This document shows positions 17,279 to 25,810 of a DNA stretch of 64,000 nucleotides, piece by piece. The notes beneath the pieces are model-generated. The model was not told the DNA's origin. It was given only the letters and a program-made list of their open reading frames with translations, and did not search any database. Origin of the DNA: Streptomyces soli. GTDB taxonomy: Bacteria; Actinomycetota; Actinomycetes; Streptomycetales; Streptomycetaceae. The stretch covers positions 1 to 64,000 of the forward strand of contig NZ_RJVR01000259.1 in NCBI RefSeq assembly GCF_003999195.1, in the 5' to 3' direction. Position 1 is the stretch's first letter, and each line of letters opens with the position of its first letter. Both the position numbers and the translations under genes were made by a program.

Positions 17279-18535
17279 ATGAGTGAAAAGCCGCTCGCCG
17301 GAATCAAGGTGATCGACTTCACCGGGGTCCAGGCCGGTCCCGCGTGTACCCAGATGCTCGCCTGGTTCGGCGCCGACGTCATCAAGGTCGAGCGCATCAA
17401 CGGCGGCGACGTGACCCGCAAGCAGCTGCGCGACATCCCGGACGTCGACGCCCTGTACTTCACCATGCTGAACAGCAACAAGCGCTCCCTGGCCATCAAC
17501 ACCAAGGCTCCCGAGGGCAAGGAGGTCATGGAGAAGATGATCCGCGAGGCGGACATCCTGGTCGAGAACTTCGCGCCGGGCGCCATGGACCGCATGGGTC
17601 TCGGGTGGGACTACATCCACGAGCTCAACCCGCGCCTGATCTTCGGTTCGGTCAAGGGCTTCAACGACGCCTCGTCGTGGTCCGACCTCAAGGTCTACGA
17701 GAACGTCGCGCAGGCCGCCGGTGGCGCCGCGTCCACCACCGGTTTCTGGGACGGCCCGCCCACCATCAGCGGTTCGGCCCTCGGCGACAGCAACAGCGGT
17801 ATGCACCTGCTGATCGGCCTGCTGACCGCGATCATCCAGCGCAACACGACCGGACTCGGCCAGAAGGTGTCGGTGTCCATGCAGGACGCCGTGCTCAACC
17901 TGACCCGGGTCAAGCTCCGTGACCAGCAGCGCCTGGAGAAGATCGGCTACCTGGAGGAGTACCCGCAGTACCCGAACGGCGAGTTCGGCGACGCGGTGCC
18001 CCGTGGCGGCAACGCCGGCGGCGGCGGCCAGCCGGGCTGGATCCTGAAGTGCAAGGGCTGGGAGACCGACCCCAACGCCTACATCTACTTCACGATCCAG
18101 GAGCAGAACTGGGCGCGCACCTGCGAGGCCATCGGCAAGCCCGAGTGGACCGAAGACCCGGAGTACACCACCGCTCTGGCCCGTCAGTCGCACATCTTCG
18201 ACATCTTCGGCGAGATCGAGAAGTGGCTGGCCGACAAGACCAAGTACGAGGCGGTCGACATCCTGCGCACGTTCGAGGTGCCCTGCGCACCCGTGCTCAG
18301 CATGAAGGAGCTCGCCGAGGACCCCGACATGCGCAAGAGCGGCACGATCGTCGAGGTCGAGCAGAAGGAGCGCGGCACCTACCTGACGGTGGGCAGCCCG
18401 ATCAAGTTCTCCGCCTTCACGCCCGAGATCGTCGGTGCGCCGCTGCTCGGCGAGCACACCGACGAGGTCCTCGCCGGCCTCGGCTACGACGCGGACGCCA
18501 TCGCCAAGCTGCACGACGGCCAGATCGTCGCCTGA
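17279..18535 (+). CDS. frc: Formyl-CoA:oxalate CoA-transferase
   Basis: A 418-residue class III (CaiB/BaiF) CoA-transferase. It moves CoA from formyl-CoA to oxalate, giving oxalyl-CoA for Oxc and releasing formate. The N-terminus ([20 protein letters not shown], then [12 protein letters not shown]) is canonical. The catalytic Asp is in [31 protein letters not shown] (about residue 200), and the glycine loop [12 protein letters not shown] (about 243-254) matches Frc. AAAGGAAG precedes the ATG. It forms the oxalate cycle with oxc upstream. Confidence 0.96.
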   Translation: MSEKPLAGIKVIDFTGVQAGPACTQMLAWFGADVIKVERINGGDVTRKQLRDIPDVDALYFTMLNSNKRSLAINTKAPEGKEVMEKMIREADILVENFAPGAMDRMGLGWDYIHELNPRLIFGSVKGFNDASSWSDLKVYENVAQAAGGAASTTGFWDGPPTISGSALGDSNSGMHLLIGLLTAIIQRNTTGLGQKVSVSMQDAVLNLTRVKLRDQQRLEKIGYLEEYPQYPNGEFGDAVPRGGNAGGGGQPGWILKCKGWETDPNAYIYFTIQEQNWARTCEAIGKPEWTEDPEYTTALARQSHIFDIFGEIEKWLADKTKYEAVDILRTFEVPCAPVLSMKELAEDPDMRKSGTIVEVEQKERGTYLTVGSPIKFSAFTPEIVGAPLLGEHTDEVLAGLGYDADAIAKLHDGQIVA

Positions 18536-18549
18536 CCTGCACCGACCCA

Positions 18550-18584
18550 GGTGCCCCGCGTGCGAACCTTGCGCGCGGGGCACC
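18550..18584 (+). terminator. Hairpin terminator of the oxc-frc operon
   Basis: GGTGCCCCGCG (18550-18560) pairs perfectly with CGCGGGGCACC (18574-18584), starting 14 bases after the frc stop. Confidence 0.85.
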
Positions 18585-18642
18585 CGCATGTGTGATGGTC
18601 CGTCAGGCTGACGGTCGCTCATAGCACGACACACCGGCGTCC

Positions 18643-19749
18643 ATGACGGACAAGAAGAACCAGATCAAGCACAAGTCCGGCGGCTACACACCACTGTTCG
18701 ACATGGGAGACACCAACGGCTCCGGCGAGGGCGGCTACCAGTACCTCTGGGACAACGACCTCAAAGCCTACTTTCAGGCCGTACCGGACAGCCTCCTCTA
18801 CAAGGTGAACGGGCAGCCCCTCGTCTACCTCTGGTCCGACAACGCCTTCGCCTTCACCAACCAGGGCAACGGCAACTCCGCCAAGATGCTCGGTTACGTC
18901 CGCTCGCAGGCGCAGTCGACCTTCTCGGAGAACCCCTACTTCGTCGTCGACAACAGCTGGGTCAAGAACGACTCGTCCGTCTCCAGCGTCGCGAACGGGG
19001 CCGACAGCTGGTTCGGGGTGCCGAGTCCGGCGTATACCAACCAGACGCTCAACGGCACCACCAACGGCGTCACCGTGCCCGGTTTCCACTTCGTCTCGGG
19101 CACCAGCAACATGATCATCGACCCCAACCACGGCAAGACACTGGTGAGCGACCTGGAAGCCACCGTCAACGCCGGGGACAACATCACCCTGCTGGAGGGC
19201 TTCACCGACTGGCAGGAGGGAGCGGCCTTGTGGCGTACGGAGAACGCCCCGTACAGCACGACGGCGCGCGACTATCCGAGCCAGGACATCAACATCCTGC
19301 GCCGGTACTCGACCACTCCGTTCCCGACCGACATGACCGTGCAGGCCGAAACGGCGGACGCCGTCCATGACACGACCACCGGCAACCAGTGGAAGATCTA
19401 CCGGGACGACGACCTCGACGTCCAGACGACCACCGACACGAACGGCGGCTGGAACGTCGGCAACGTCGCCTCCGGCGAGTGGGAGCAGTGGGACGAGGTC
19501 CCGATGCAAGGCACCGAGGACCTGAAAATCCGCGTCGCCACGCCCAACTCGGGCGCCAAGCTGCGCTTCGTCATTGACGGAGTGGCCGGCCCGACCATCA
19601 CCGTCCCGAACACCGGCGGCTGGCAGACCTGGCAGACCATCGACGCGGGCACCTTCCAGTTCAACTCGGGCACCTACCACACCGTGCAGCTCCAGCAGGT
19701 GAACGGCGGCCAGAACATCAACTGGTGGCAGGCCCAGAACGTGACCTAG
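18643..19749 (+). pseudogene. 5'-truncated DUF5010-type secreted glycan-active protein
   Basis: The 368-codon frame begins inside a domain, with no signal peptide and no ribosome site, just after the frc terminator. In-frame codons upstream of the ATG reach a TAG after only six codons. About residues 1-225 resemble the DUF5010 domain (YLWSDNAFAFTNQG, NSWVKNDSSVSS, TDWQEGAALW, then RDYPSQDINILRRYS). About 230-368 form a beta-sandwich carbohydrate-binding module (VQAETADAVHD near its start). Complete homologues are secreted and roughly 200 residues longer. I infer loss of the 5' end by deletion, which makes an exported active enzyme unlikely. Confidence 0.65.
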
Positions 19750-19771
19750 CCCGCCGGCCGGATCACCTCTT

Positions 19772-19801
19772 GCGGCGGCAGCGCGTCTGCGCTGCCGCCG
19801 C
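19772..19801 (+). terminator. Hairpin terminator
   Basis: A perfect 13-bp stem (19772-19784 with 19789-19801) with a 4-nt loop lies 23 bases after the truncated gene. From 19802 to 19972 a minus-strand frame stays open but I recognise nothing in it. Confidence 0.88.
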
Positions 19802-19972
19802 CGTGTTCGGTACGTCACCCACCGGTCAGGGTCAGCTGGAGCTCACCGGCCCGGCCCGTGACGTCACGCGTCTTCGGGGCGGTCCGCTCGGCCGTCGCTG
19901 CCCCGGCCGGGACGTACACCACCCGACCGTCCCGCACGACTCGGTGGCACGCGCAGCTCAGGCAGGGGTCGG

Positions 19973-20530
19973 TCAGGCGCGCAGCGGGGCCAGTGCCTGG
20001 CTCCAGGCCACGACCTGGTCGAGCGTGGTGGTGAGCGCCTCGCGCTGGAACTCGCTGGGCTTGAAGACGCTGAAGTTCTCGAAGTCGGTGAACAGGGACA
20101 GCGCGACCTGGGCGCGCACGTCGGCCAGCTGGAGTTCGCCGGCTATCAGGCGCAGGTGCTCCACGGCGCGGGTGCCGCCGGCCGAGCCGTAGCTGACGAA
20201 GCCGACGGCCTTGTTGTTCCACTCGGCGTAGAGGAAGTCGATGGCGTTCTTCAGCGCGCCGGAGGTGGAGTGGTTGTACTCCGGCGTCACCATCACGAAG
20301 CCGTCGAAGGAGGCGATCTTGTTGGCCCAGCGCAGGGTGTGCGGTTGCGTGTACTGGCCCATCGACGGCGGGTACGCCTCGTCGAGGTGGGGCAGCTTGT
20401 AGTCGAGCAGGTCGACAAGTTCGAACTCCGCGTCGGTGCGCTGCGCGGCGACCTCGTACACCCAGCGGGCGACGGCCTCCCCGTTGCGTCCGGGGCGGGT
20501 GCTGCCGAGGATGATCCCGATCTTGGTCAT
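19973..20530 (-). CDS. NAD(P)H-dependent FMN reductase
   Basis: A 185-residue flavodoxin-fold protein. IGIILGSTRPGRNGEAVA (about residues 4-21) is the FMN phosphate loop, and VTPEYNHSTSGALKNAIDF (about 82-100) the second flavin site. Such enzymes reduce FMN, quinones or azo/nitro compounds in the cytosol. The gene is divergent from marR at 20635, with two MarR-type boxes between them, so it is the likely MarR target and may respond to quinone or electrophile stress. Confidence 0.92.
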   Translation of the reverse strand: MTKIGIILGSTRPGRNGEAVARWVYEVAAQRTDAEFELVDLLDYKLPHLDEAYPPSMGQYTQPHTLRWANKIASFDGFVMVTPEYNHSTSGALKNAIDFLYAEWNNKAVGFVSYGSAGGTRAVEHLRLIAGELQLADVRAQVALSLFTDFENFSVFKPSEFQREALTTTLDQVVAWSQALAPLRA

Positions 20531-20575
20531 GGGTTTCCCTCTATGACTTTCTGTTGATCGATCCGCTAAAGAATG

Positions 20576-20617
20576 CTTGCTCCGTCAAGTAATCCACGTA
20601 GCACTTGATTCGTCAAG
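20576..20617. promoter_or_regulatory. Paired MarR-type boxes
   Basis: CTTGCTCCGTCAAG (20576-20589) and CTTGATTCGTCAAG (20604-20617) share CTTG-N6-CAAG and start 28 bp apart, each followed by TAATC or (after CAAG) GTAATC. They lie in the divergent FMN-reductase/marR region. Confidence 0.7.
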
Positions 20618-20634
20618 CAAGTAATCTCGGATGC

Positions 20635-21090
20635 ATGTCCACCCCCGAACAACCGCTGCAACCCCTGAACGCGAACGAGGAAGCGCTACTGCGCGAGCTC
20701 GGCCGGGTGATGATCGTGCTCCCCCGCGTGATCGACGCCGACATGATGCGCGAGGAGCACCTGCCGCTCTCCGAGTACACGACCCTGATGTATCTGTCCG
20801 AGGCACCGAACCGGCTGATGCGCATGAGCGAGCTCGCCGCCACCTGCAACCTCTCGCTGAGCGGAATCACCCGCGTCGTCACCCGCCTGGAGAAGCAGGG
20901 ACTGGTCGAACGGGTCAGGTGCGACGAGGACGCCCGTGGGTGGAACGCCGTCCTCACCGACGCCGGCCTCGCCAGGCTGGAAAAGGCGTGGCCCGCCCAC
21001 CTGGCCAGCGCCCGTCGCCACGTCTTCGACCACCTCGAAGGCACCGACCTGACCCAGCTCATCCACGCACTGCGGCGCTTCGCGACCTGA
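20635..21090 (+). CDS. MarR family regulator
   Basis: A 151-residue dimeric winged-helix regulator. The recognition region (MRMSELAATCNLSLSGITRV, then VTRLEKQGLVERVRCDEDAR) is at about residues 60-105. ATG 20635 is chosen because the frame upstream overlaps the operator. No clear ribosome site precedes it, so the transcript may be leaderless. It is divergent from the FMN reductase and precedes the luciferase-like fragment at 21118 by 27 bp, which may once have been co-transcribed. Confidence 0.9.
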   Translation: MSTPEQPLQPLNANEEALLRELGRVMIVLPRVIDADMMREEHLPLSEYTTLMYLSEAPNRLMRMSELAATCNLSLSGITRVVTRLEKQGLVERVRCDEDARGWNAVLTDAGLARLEKAWPAHLASARRHVFDHLEGTDLTQLIHALRRFAT

Positions 21091-21117
21091 GGCACCGGGC
21101 GATTCAAGGAGTACGAC

Positions 21118-21420
21118 ATGGCCACAGACACCGTCACGCTCGGGCTGGACACGTTCGGCGACGTCACGAACGACGCCGAAGGCCGGCCGCTCTCGCACGG
21201 CCAGACCATTCGCCACCTGGTCGAGGAAGGCGTCCTTGCCGACCGGGTCGGCCTGGACCACTTCGCCATCGGCGAGCACCACGCCGACACGTTGCCTCTC
21301 TCGGCCGCCGACGTCGTGCTCGCGGCCATCGCGGCGCGCACCTCGCACATCCGCCTCGGTTCGGCGGTGACGGTGATCAGCTCCGACGACCACGTCCGCG
21401 TCTTCCAGCGCTACGCCACT
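21118..21420 (+). pseudogene. N-terminal third of a luciferase-like flavin oxidoreductase
   Basis: From ATG 21118 with a GGAG site, the frame reads TVTLGLDTFGDVTNDAEG, then EEGVLADRVGLDHFAIGEHH and VVLAAIAARTSHIRLGSAVT, then VFQRYAT. This is the first 100 residues of an LLM-class oxidoreductase normally about 340 residues long. After 21420 the similarity stops and the sequence changes to a LysR effector domain in another frame. The ribosome site and start remain intact, so a short out-of-frame product ending at 21483 may be made, but it cannot be an enzyme. Confidence 0.8.
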
Positions 21421-22064
21421 CCGGGGAGCTGCACGTCGGCACGCTCTTCTCCATCAGCACCGGCATCCTGCCCCGCGCCCTGAGCGCCTGGCGCGGGAAT
21501 TACCCCGAACTACGCGTCCAGCTCGTCGAGTTCCGCCACACCGACGACCTCATCGCGGCCATGGAGGCGGGCAACGCCGACCTCGCGGTCGGACCCACGC
21601 CCCCCAACTGGGACGGTCCCACCCGCGAGATCGGCATCGAGGAGTTCGTGATCGTGGCTTCGAGCGACGCCGACCTGCCCACCGAGTCCTCACGAATACG
21701 CATGGCCGACCTCGCAGAACACGAGTGGGTCCACTTCACCCCGCAGAGCGGTCTGTCCGAGATCCTGGACCACGCCTGCGAAGCCGCCGGGTTCGAACCA
21801 CGCGTGTCGGTACGCACCGAACAGGGCCCCGCCGCCATCAACCTCGCACTCACCGGCCTCGGTCTCGCGCTCGTCCCCGGCAACAACATCCCGCCCTGGT
21901 TCGAGGGCGCCGTGCTGCGCCCCGACCCACCAGTACGCCGTGAGCTCTCGGTCTACACACGGGTCCGCCCCGACCCGATCACCGCCGCCTTCGTCGAGGC
22001 CATCGCCGACGAGACCCTCGTCACCCCACCCCACATCCTCAGCAGGCTCAACCTCGCACAGTGA
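21421..22064 (+). pseudogene. LysR effector domain lacking its DNA-binding part
   Basis: The frame beginning GELHVGTLFSISTGILPRAL and ending LSRLNLAQ at 22064 is the whole substrate-binding half of a LysR regulator (about residues 90-300 of a normal protein). The helix-turn-helix is missing. It abuts the LLM fragment with no start codon of its own. The two remnants were joined by one deletion that removed the 3' part of the oxidoreductase and the 5' part of the LysR gene. Confidence 0.78.
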
Positions 22065-22140
22065 TGACCAGCTTGCCGCGTGCCTGGCCATCCGCCAGAC
22101 AGCGCACGGCCTCGGGGGTCTGATGGATCCCGAACGCGCC
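22048..22140 (-). pseudogene. C-terminal scrap of a quinone oxidoreductase/alcohol dehydrogenase
   Basis: The minus strand reads AFGIHQTPEAVRCLADGQAR, then GKLVITVRG and a TGA at 22050-22048. This is the standard tail of zinc-independent MDR quinone oxidoreductases (AxxALRYLxxGxARGKVVI). Nothing else of the gene remains upstream. It converges with and overlaps the LysR remnant by 17 bp. Confidence 0.5.
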
Positions 22141-22318
22141 CCGAACGCACCAGCCCGGCCCGGGGCCACGATCCGGGACCCGCCGATCGAGCGGGCCCTC
22201 CGAGTGCGGATGCCCCCGAAGCACCGAACTGGTGTCTCAGGCCAGGTCACGCACCGTGCGCCGGTCTCGCGGCGTCATAACACTTACTGCCGTGGCGAAT
22301 TCACAGGTGCGCGCAGTC

Positions 22319-22348
22319 TTGACGCGGCCCTTATTTCACACGTTAAAT
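22319..22348 (+). promoter_or_regulatory. Candidate vegetative promoter for the glucanase gene
   Basis: TTGACG (22319-22324) and TTAAAT (22343-22348) are 18 bp apart in a locally AT-rich stretch. An inverted repeat CACGGC-N8-GCCGTG overlaps and follows the -10 region (about 22349-22368) and could be an operator. CACTTC-N2-GAAGTG follows at about 22378. This region and the scrap at 22048-22140 make up the 22065-22509 gap. Confidence 0.5.
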
Positions 22349-22415
22349 CACGGCGTGAATTAAGCCGTGACGCCGTTCACTTCCTGAAGTGACACACCTC
22401 AGGAGCTGACCGGCC

Positions 22416-22496
22416 ATGCATGCGCCCCCACACCCTGCGGCGGCCGCGCCGACAATGCGGCACCCGACCCTGCAGAACGCTCCCAACCCCCCCTAA
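22416..22496 (+). CDS. Possible 26-residue upstream ORF
   Basis: ATG 22416 follows CAGGAG by 10 nt and the frame ends at TAA 22494-22496, where the stop overlaps the region of the next gene's AAAGGAG site. The peptide is Pro/Ala/His-rich and unlike a known leader. Its placement 13 nt before the glucanase start allows translational coupling, but chance cannot be excluded. Confidence 0.25.
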   Translation: MHAPPHPAAAAPTMRHPTLQNAPNPP

Positions 22497-22509
22497 AAGG
22501 AGCCCGAAG

Positions 22510-24750
22510 ATGCACCGTCCCCCCACCGCCGGCAGCAGCCGGTTCCGCCTACCATGGTCGCGCAGACGAACCGTGCCCGTGCTGACCACGCTCGGTCTGC
22601 TCGGCGGCCTGACCCTGACCCTGGCCCACGCGCCCACGGCCACCGCGGCAGCCGCCGCGCTGCCGACCGGCTACACCACCGTGGTCAACAAGGGCAGCGG
22701 CAAGTGCGTCGACGCCCGCTCGGCCGCCACCGCCGACGGCACCGCCGTCCAGCAGTACACCTGCAACGGCAGCACCGCCCAGAACTGGCAGCTGGTAGCC
22801 ACCAGCGGCGGCTACTACCGCGTGAACAACAACAACGACGCCACGAAGGCCTGGGACGTCACCGGTGTCTCCACCGCCGACTCCGCGACCATTCAGCTGT
22901 GGACGTACGGGGGCGGCAACAACCAGCAGTGGCTGCCGGTCGTCGAGGCCGACGGCGCCTACCACTTCGTGAACCGCAACAGCGGGAAGTGTCTGGACGT
23001 CCCCAGCGCCTCCACCGCGGACAGCGTGCAGCTGGGGCAGTACACCTGCAACGGCACCGCCGCACAGTCCTTCACCCTGGGCGGCGCCGGTGGCGGCACG
23101 ACGAACCCGCCGGGCACCCCGGACTTCGGTCCCAACGTGACGGTGTTCGACCCGTCGATGTCGGCGTCCAGCATCCAGTCGAAGCTCGACTCGGTCTTCT
23201 CCCAGCAGCAGACCAACCAGTTCGGTTCCGCCCGCCAGGCCCTGCTGTTCAAGCCCGGCACCTACAGCGCCAACGCCAACGTCGGCTTCTACACCCAGGT
23301 CGCCGGCCTCGGCCTGTCGCCGGACGACGTGACCATCAACGGTTCCGTGCACGCGGAGGCCGACTGGTTCCAGGGCAACGCCACCCAGAACTTCTGGCGC
23401 GACGCCGAGAACATGTCGGTCAACCCCACCAACGGCCTTGACCGCTGGGCCGTCTCCCAGGCCGCCCCGTACCGGCGCATGCACGTACGCGGCAACCTCG
23501 CGCTGGACGACGGCGGTTGGTCCAGCGGCGGCTTCATCGCCGACACCAAGGTCGACGGCCAGATACAGTCCGGCTCCCAGCAGCAGTTCCTCACCCGGAA
23601 CTCCACGATGGGCAGCTGGTCCGGCTCCAACTGGAACATGGTCTTCGTCGGCGACCAGGGCGCGCCCGCCCAGTCCTTCCCGACGTACACCAACGTCGCC
23701 ACCTCGCCGACGATCCGCGAGAAGCCCTTCCTGTACGTCGACAGCGCGGGCAACTACCAGGTGTTCGTGCCCGGGTTGCAGACCAATGCCTCCGGCACCA
23801 CGTGGAGCGGGAAGACCCCGGCAGGTAAGTCCCTGTCGATCGACCAGTTCTACATCGTGAAGCCCGGCGCCACCGCGGCCGACATGAACGCGGCCCTCGC
23901 GGCGGGTAAGAACCTGCTGGTCACCCCCGGCGTCTACCACCTCAACCAGACGCTGAACATCACGCGCGCCGACACGGTGGTGCTGGGCATGGGCCTGGCC
24001 ACCCTCGTGCCGGACGGTGGGATCACCGCCGTCAGCACCGCTGACGTCGACGGCATCGAGCTGGCCGGCCTGCTGATCGACGCGGGCACCACCAACTCCC
24101 AGACGCTGATGCAGCTCGGCCCGGCCGGCTCGTCCGCCAGCCACGCGGCCGACCCGCCGCAGCTGTCCGACGTCTTCTTCCGGATCGGCGGCGCGACCGT
24201 CGGTAAGGCGACCCAGTCGCTGGTGATCAACACCAACAACGCGATCATCGACCACACCTGGGTCTGGCGGGCCGACCACGGCAACGGCGGCACCGTCGGC
24301 TGGACCACCAACACCGCGGACAACGGCGTGGTGGTCAACGGCAACAACGTGACCGCGTACGGCCTGTTCGTCGAGCACTTCCAGAAGACACAGGTGATCT
24401 GGAACGGCAACGGCGGCAGAACGTACTTCTTCCAGAACGAGATGCCCTACGACCCGCCGGACCAGGCCTCCTGGATGAACGGCTCCGCCAAGGGCTACCC
24501 CGCGTACAAGGTCGGCGCCTCCGTCACCACCCATGAGGCGTGGGGTCTGGGCAGCTACTGCTACTTCAGCTCCAACTCGAGCGTGGTCGCCGATCACGCC
24601 TTCGAGGTGCCCAACGTCTCCGGGGTCAAGTTCCATGACATGGTGACCGTCTCGCTGGGCGGTGTGGGCACCATCAGCCACATCATCAACAGCACCGGAG
24701 GACCTTCCAACTCCAGCACCAACGTCGCCAACCTCACCAACTACCCGTAG
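22510..24750 (+). CDS. Secreted ricin-lectin (CBM13) and GH55-like beta-1,3-glucanase
   Basis: A 746-residue exported protein. ATG 22510 follows AAAGGAG, and residues 1-48 form a signal peptide with an RRR stretch, a hydrophobic core and an Ala-rich cleavage region. About 50-190 form a ricin-type beta-trefoil (repeats with GKCVDARS, YTCNGS and GKCLDVPS). A Gly/Thr/Pro linker precedes the catalytic part (about 210-746), which looks like a double right-handed beta-helix (FDPSMSASSIQSKLDSVF, LLFKPGTYSANANVGFYTQV, EHFQKTQVIWNGNGGRTYFF). Such streptomycete proteins were long labelled coagulation factor 5/8 or adenylyl cyclase, and one relative is a characterised GH55 laminarinase. Laminarin-type glucan as substrate is inferred from that relationship. 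Confidence 0.72.
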   Translation: MHRPPTAGSSRFRLPWSRRRTVPVLTTLGLLGGLTLTLAHAPTATAAAAALPTGYTTVVNKGSGKCVDARSAATADGTAVQQYTCNGSTAQNWQLVATSGGYYRVNNNNDATKAWDVTGVSTADSATIQLWTYGGGNNQQWLPVVEADGAYHFVNRNSGKCLDVPSASTADSVQLGQYTCNGTAAQSFTLGGAGGGTTNPPGTPDFGPNVTVFDPSMSASSIQSKLDSVFSQQQTNQFGSARQALLFKPGTYSANANVGFYTQVAGLGLSPDDVTINGSVHAEADWFQGNATQNFWRDAENMSVNPTNGLDRWAVSQAAPYRRMHVRGNLALDDGGWSSGGFIADTKVDGQIQSGSQQQFLTRNSTMGSWSGSNWNMVFVGDQGAPAQSFPTYTNVATSPTIREKPFLYVDSAGNYQVFVPGLQTNASGTTWSGKTPAGKSLSIDQFYIVKPGATAADMNAALAAGKNLLVTPGVYHLNQTLNITRADTVVLGMGLATLVPDGGITAVSTADVDGIELAGLLIDAGTTNSQTLMQLGPAGSSASHAADPPQLSDVFFRIGGATVGKATQSLVINTNNAIIDHTWVWRADHGNGGTVGWTTNTADNGVVVNGNNVTAYGLFVEHFQKTQVIWNGNGGRTYFFQNEMPYDPPDQASWMNGSAKGYPAYKVGASVTTHEAWGLGSYCYFSSNSSVVADHAFEVPNVSGVKFHDMVTVSLGGVGTISHIINSTGGPSNSSTNVANLTNYP

Positions 24751-24814
24751 CAGGAGGGTGTCCCCGTGGGCTCCGCACACATCTCTGTCCCGGCGGTCCG
24801 TACGCCCATAGAGT

Positions 24815-25261
24815 GTGCCGGTGTCTGAACTCCGCGCACTGGCACTGGAATTGCGGCATGCGATCATCGAATGCCCGGACGTGGACCTGCTCTCCCTTGA
24901 GCGGTTCCCCTTCGGTTCCTGCGGGGACACCTCCGTCCTGCTCGGCCAGTATCTGCACGACAACGACCAGGGCGTGTGGACGTACGTCAGCGCTTGGGAC
25001 GGCGGCTCCTCCCACGCCTGGATCGAGAAGAACGGACTGCGTGTCGACCTGACAGCCGACCAGTTCGACGGTGTGCACGAACCTGTGATCATCGCCTCGG
25101 GAGGTGGCTGGCACGACCGTTTCACGGTCGACGCGGCCGCCTCCCACGGCGCTCTCATCGACGTACGTGAGGACTTCGCCCGCCGCGACCTGCTGCGGGC
25201 CTACCAGCGGCTGACCGCCTTCATCAACCGTCGCGGCCGAAGCGCCGCGTCACCCCTGTAG
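24815..25261 (+). CDS. Small protein with a transglutaminase-like Cys-His-Asp arrangement
   Basis: A 148-residue cytosolic protein of unknown function, from GTG 24815 (or GTG 24821, two codons later). The order Cys36 (FGSCGDTSVLL), His68 (SSHAWIE) and Asp83 (DLTADQF) matches the papain/transglutaminase-like triad. No signal peptide or membrane segment is seen. It follows the glucanase by 64 bp without a terminator and converges with the GPP34 gene, overlapping it by 12 bp. Confidence 0.65.
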   Translation: MPVSELRALALELRHAIIECPDVDLLSLERFPFGSCGDTSVLLGQYLHDNDQGVWTYVSAWDGGSSHAWIEKNGLRVDLTADQFDGVHEPVIIASGGGWHDRFTVDAAASHGALIDVREDFARRDLLRAYQRLTAFINRRGRSAASPL

Positions 25262-25732
25262 GTCCGCGCCGAAGAGCGCGGACAGTCGTTGTCGGTCCAG
25301 CCGGGCGGTCGCGTCCTTGACCCGGCCAGGCTGTACGACCTGCCAGACGGTGTACGGGAAGATCCCCAGGGCACGGCGGCGCCGGGCCAGCAGCAGCCCG
25401 CGCGCCTGAAGAGCCTCCAGGTAGGGGCCGTCGATGCGGTGCGAGACCTTGCGGACCCACCGTTCCAGCCTGAGGGCCCGGCCCCGCTTGCCCGCACGAG
25501 CGAGGTCGGCCACCACCCGGTCGGCGACCGGACCCCCCGGGGTCGTCAGCGGCCGTACCCCGGCGATCCGCCTTCCGTCGACGGTGATCGCCCCGCCGAG
25601 CAGCAGCTCGGTCAGGACGGCCCCGGCGAGCACCCGGTTGAAGTTCTGCGGGCGCTTCAGCAGGCCCGTCTGCGGGACCGCACAGAGCAGCAGCAGCTCC
25701 TCGGGCAGCGTCAGACCGTTTCTGTCGTCCAC
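25250..25732 (-). CDS. GPP34 (GOLPH3-like) phosphoinositide-binding family protein, short form
   Basis: A 160-residue protein beginning with the GPP34 signature LTLPEELLLLCAVPQTGLLK, then AGAVLTELLLGGAITVDGRR. Family members in actinobacteria usually have about 210-230 residues. Here the helical C-terminal part is missing and the frame stops within the convergent neighbour. Bacterial function is unknown; eukaryotic relatives bind PI4P at Golgi membranes. It may be 3'-truncated but still produced. Confidence 0.75.
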   Translation of the reverse strand: MDDRNGLTLPEELLLLCAVPQTGLLKRPQNFNRVLAGAVLTELLLGGAITVDGRRIAGVRPLTTPGGPVADRVVADLARAGKRGRALRLERWVRKVSHRIDGPYLEALQARGLLLARRRRALGIFPYTVWQVVQPGRVKDATARLDRQRLSALFGADLQG

Positions 25733-25810
25733 CGCTGGCCCCTCCTGACGCCGTCCTGTCCATGTCGACGCATTTCGTACCGCCCGTGGTTGCGTGAGGG
25801 CGGGGGCGGT

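Noticed and set aside
19815-19972. Minus-strand frame containing DPCLSCACH, like a hydrogenase L2 motif
   Set aside because: It follows the FMN reductase stop with no start of its own, no nickel L1 motif exists nearby, and the remaining sequence does not resemble a hydrogenase; taken as chance.
22549-25158. Long minus-strand open frame opposite the glucanase gene
   Set aside because: The plus-strand gene has a signal peptide, ricin repeats and a glucanase domain; the antisense reading is Gly/Val/Arg low complexity.
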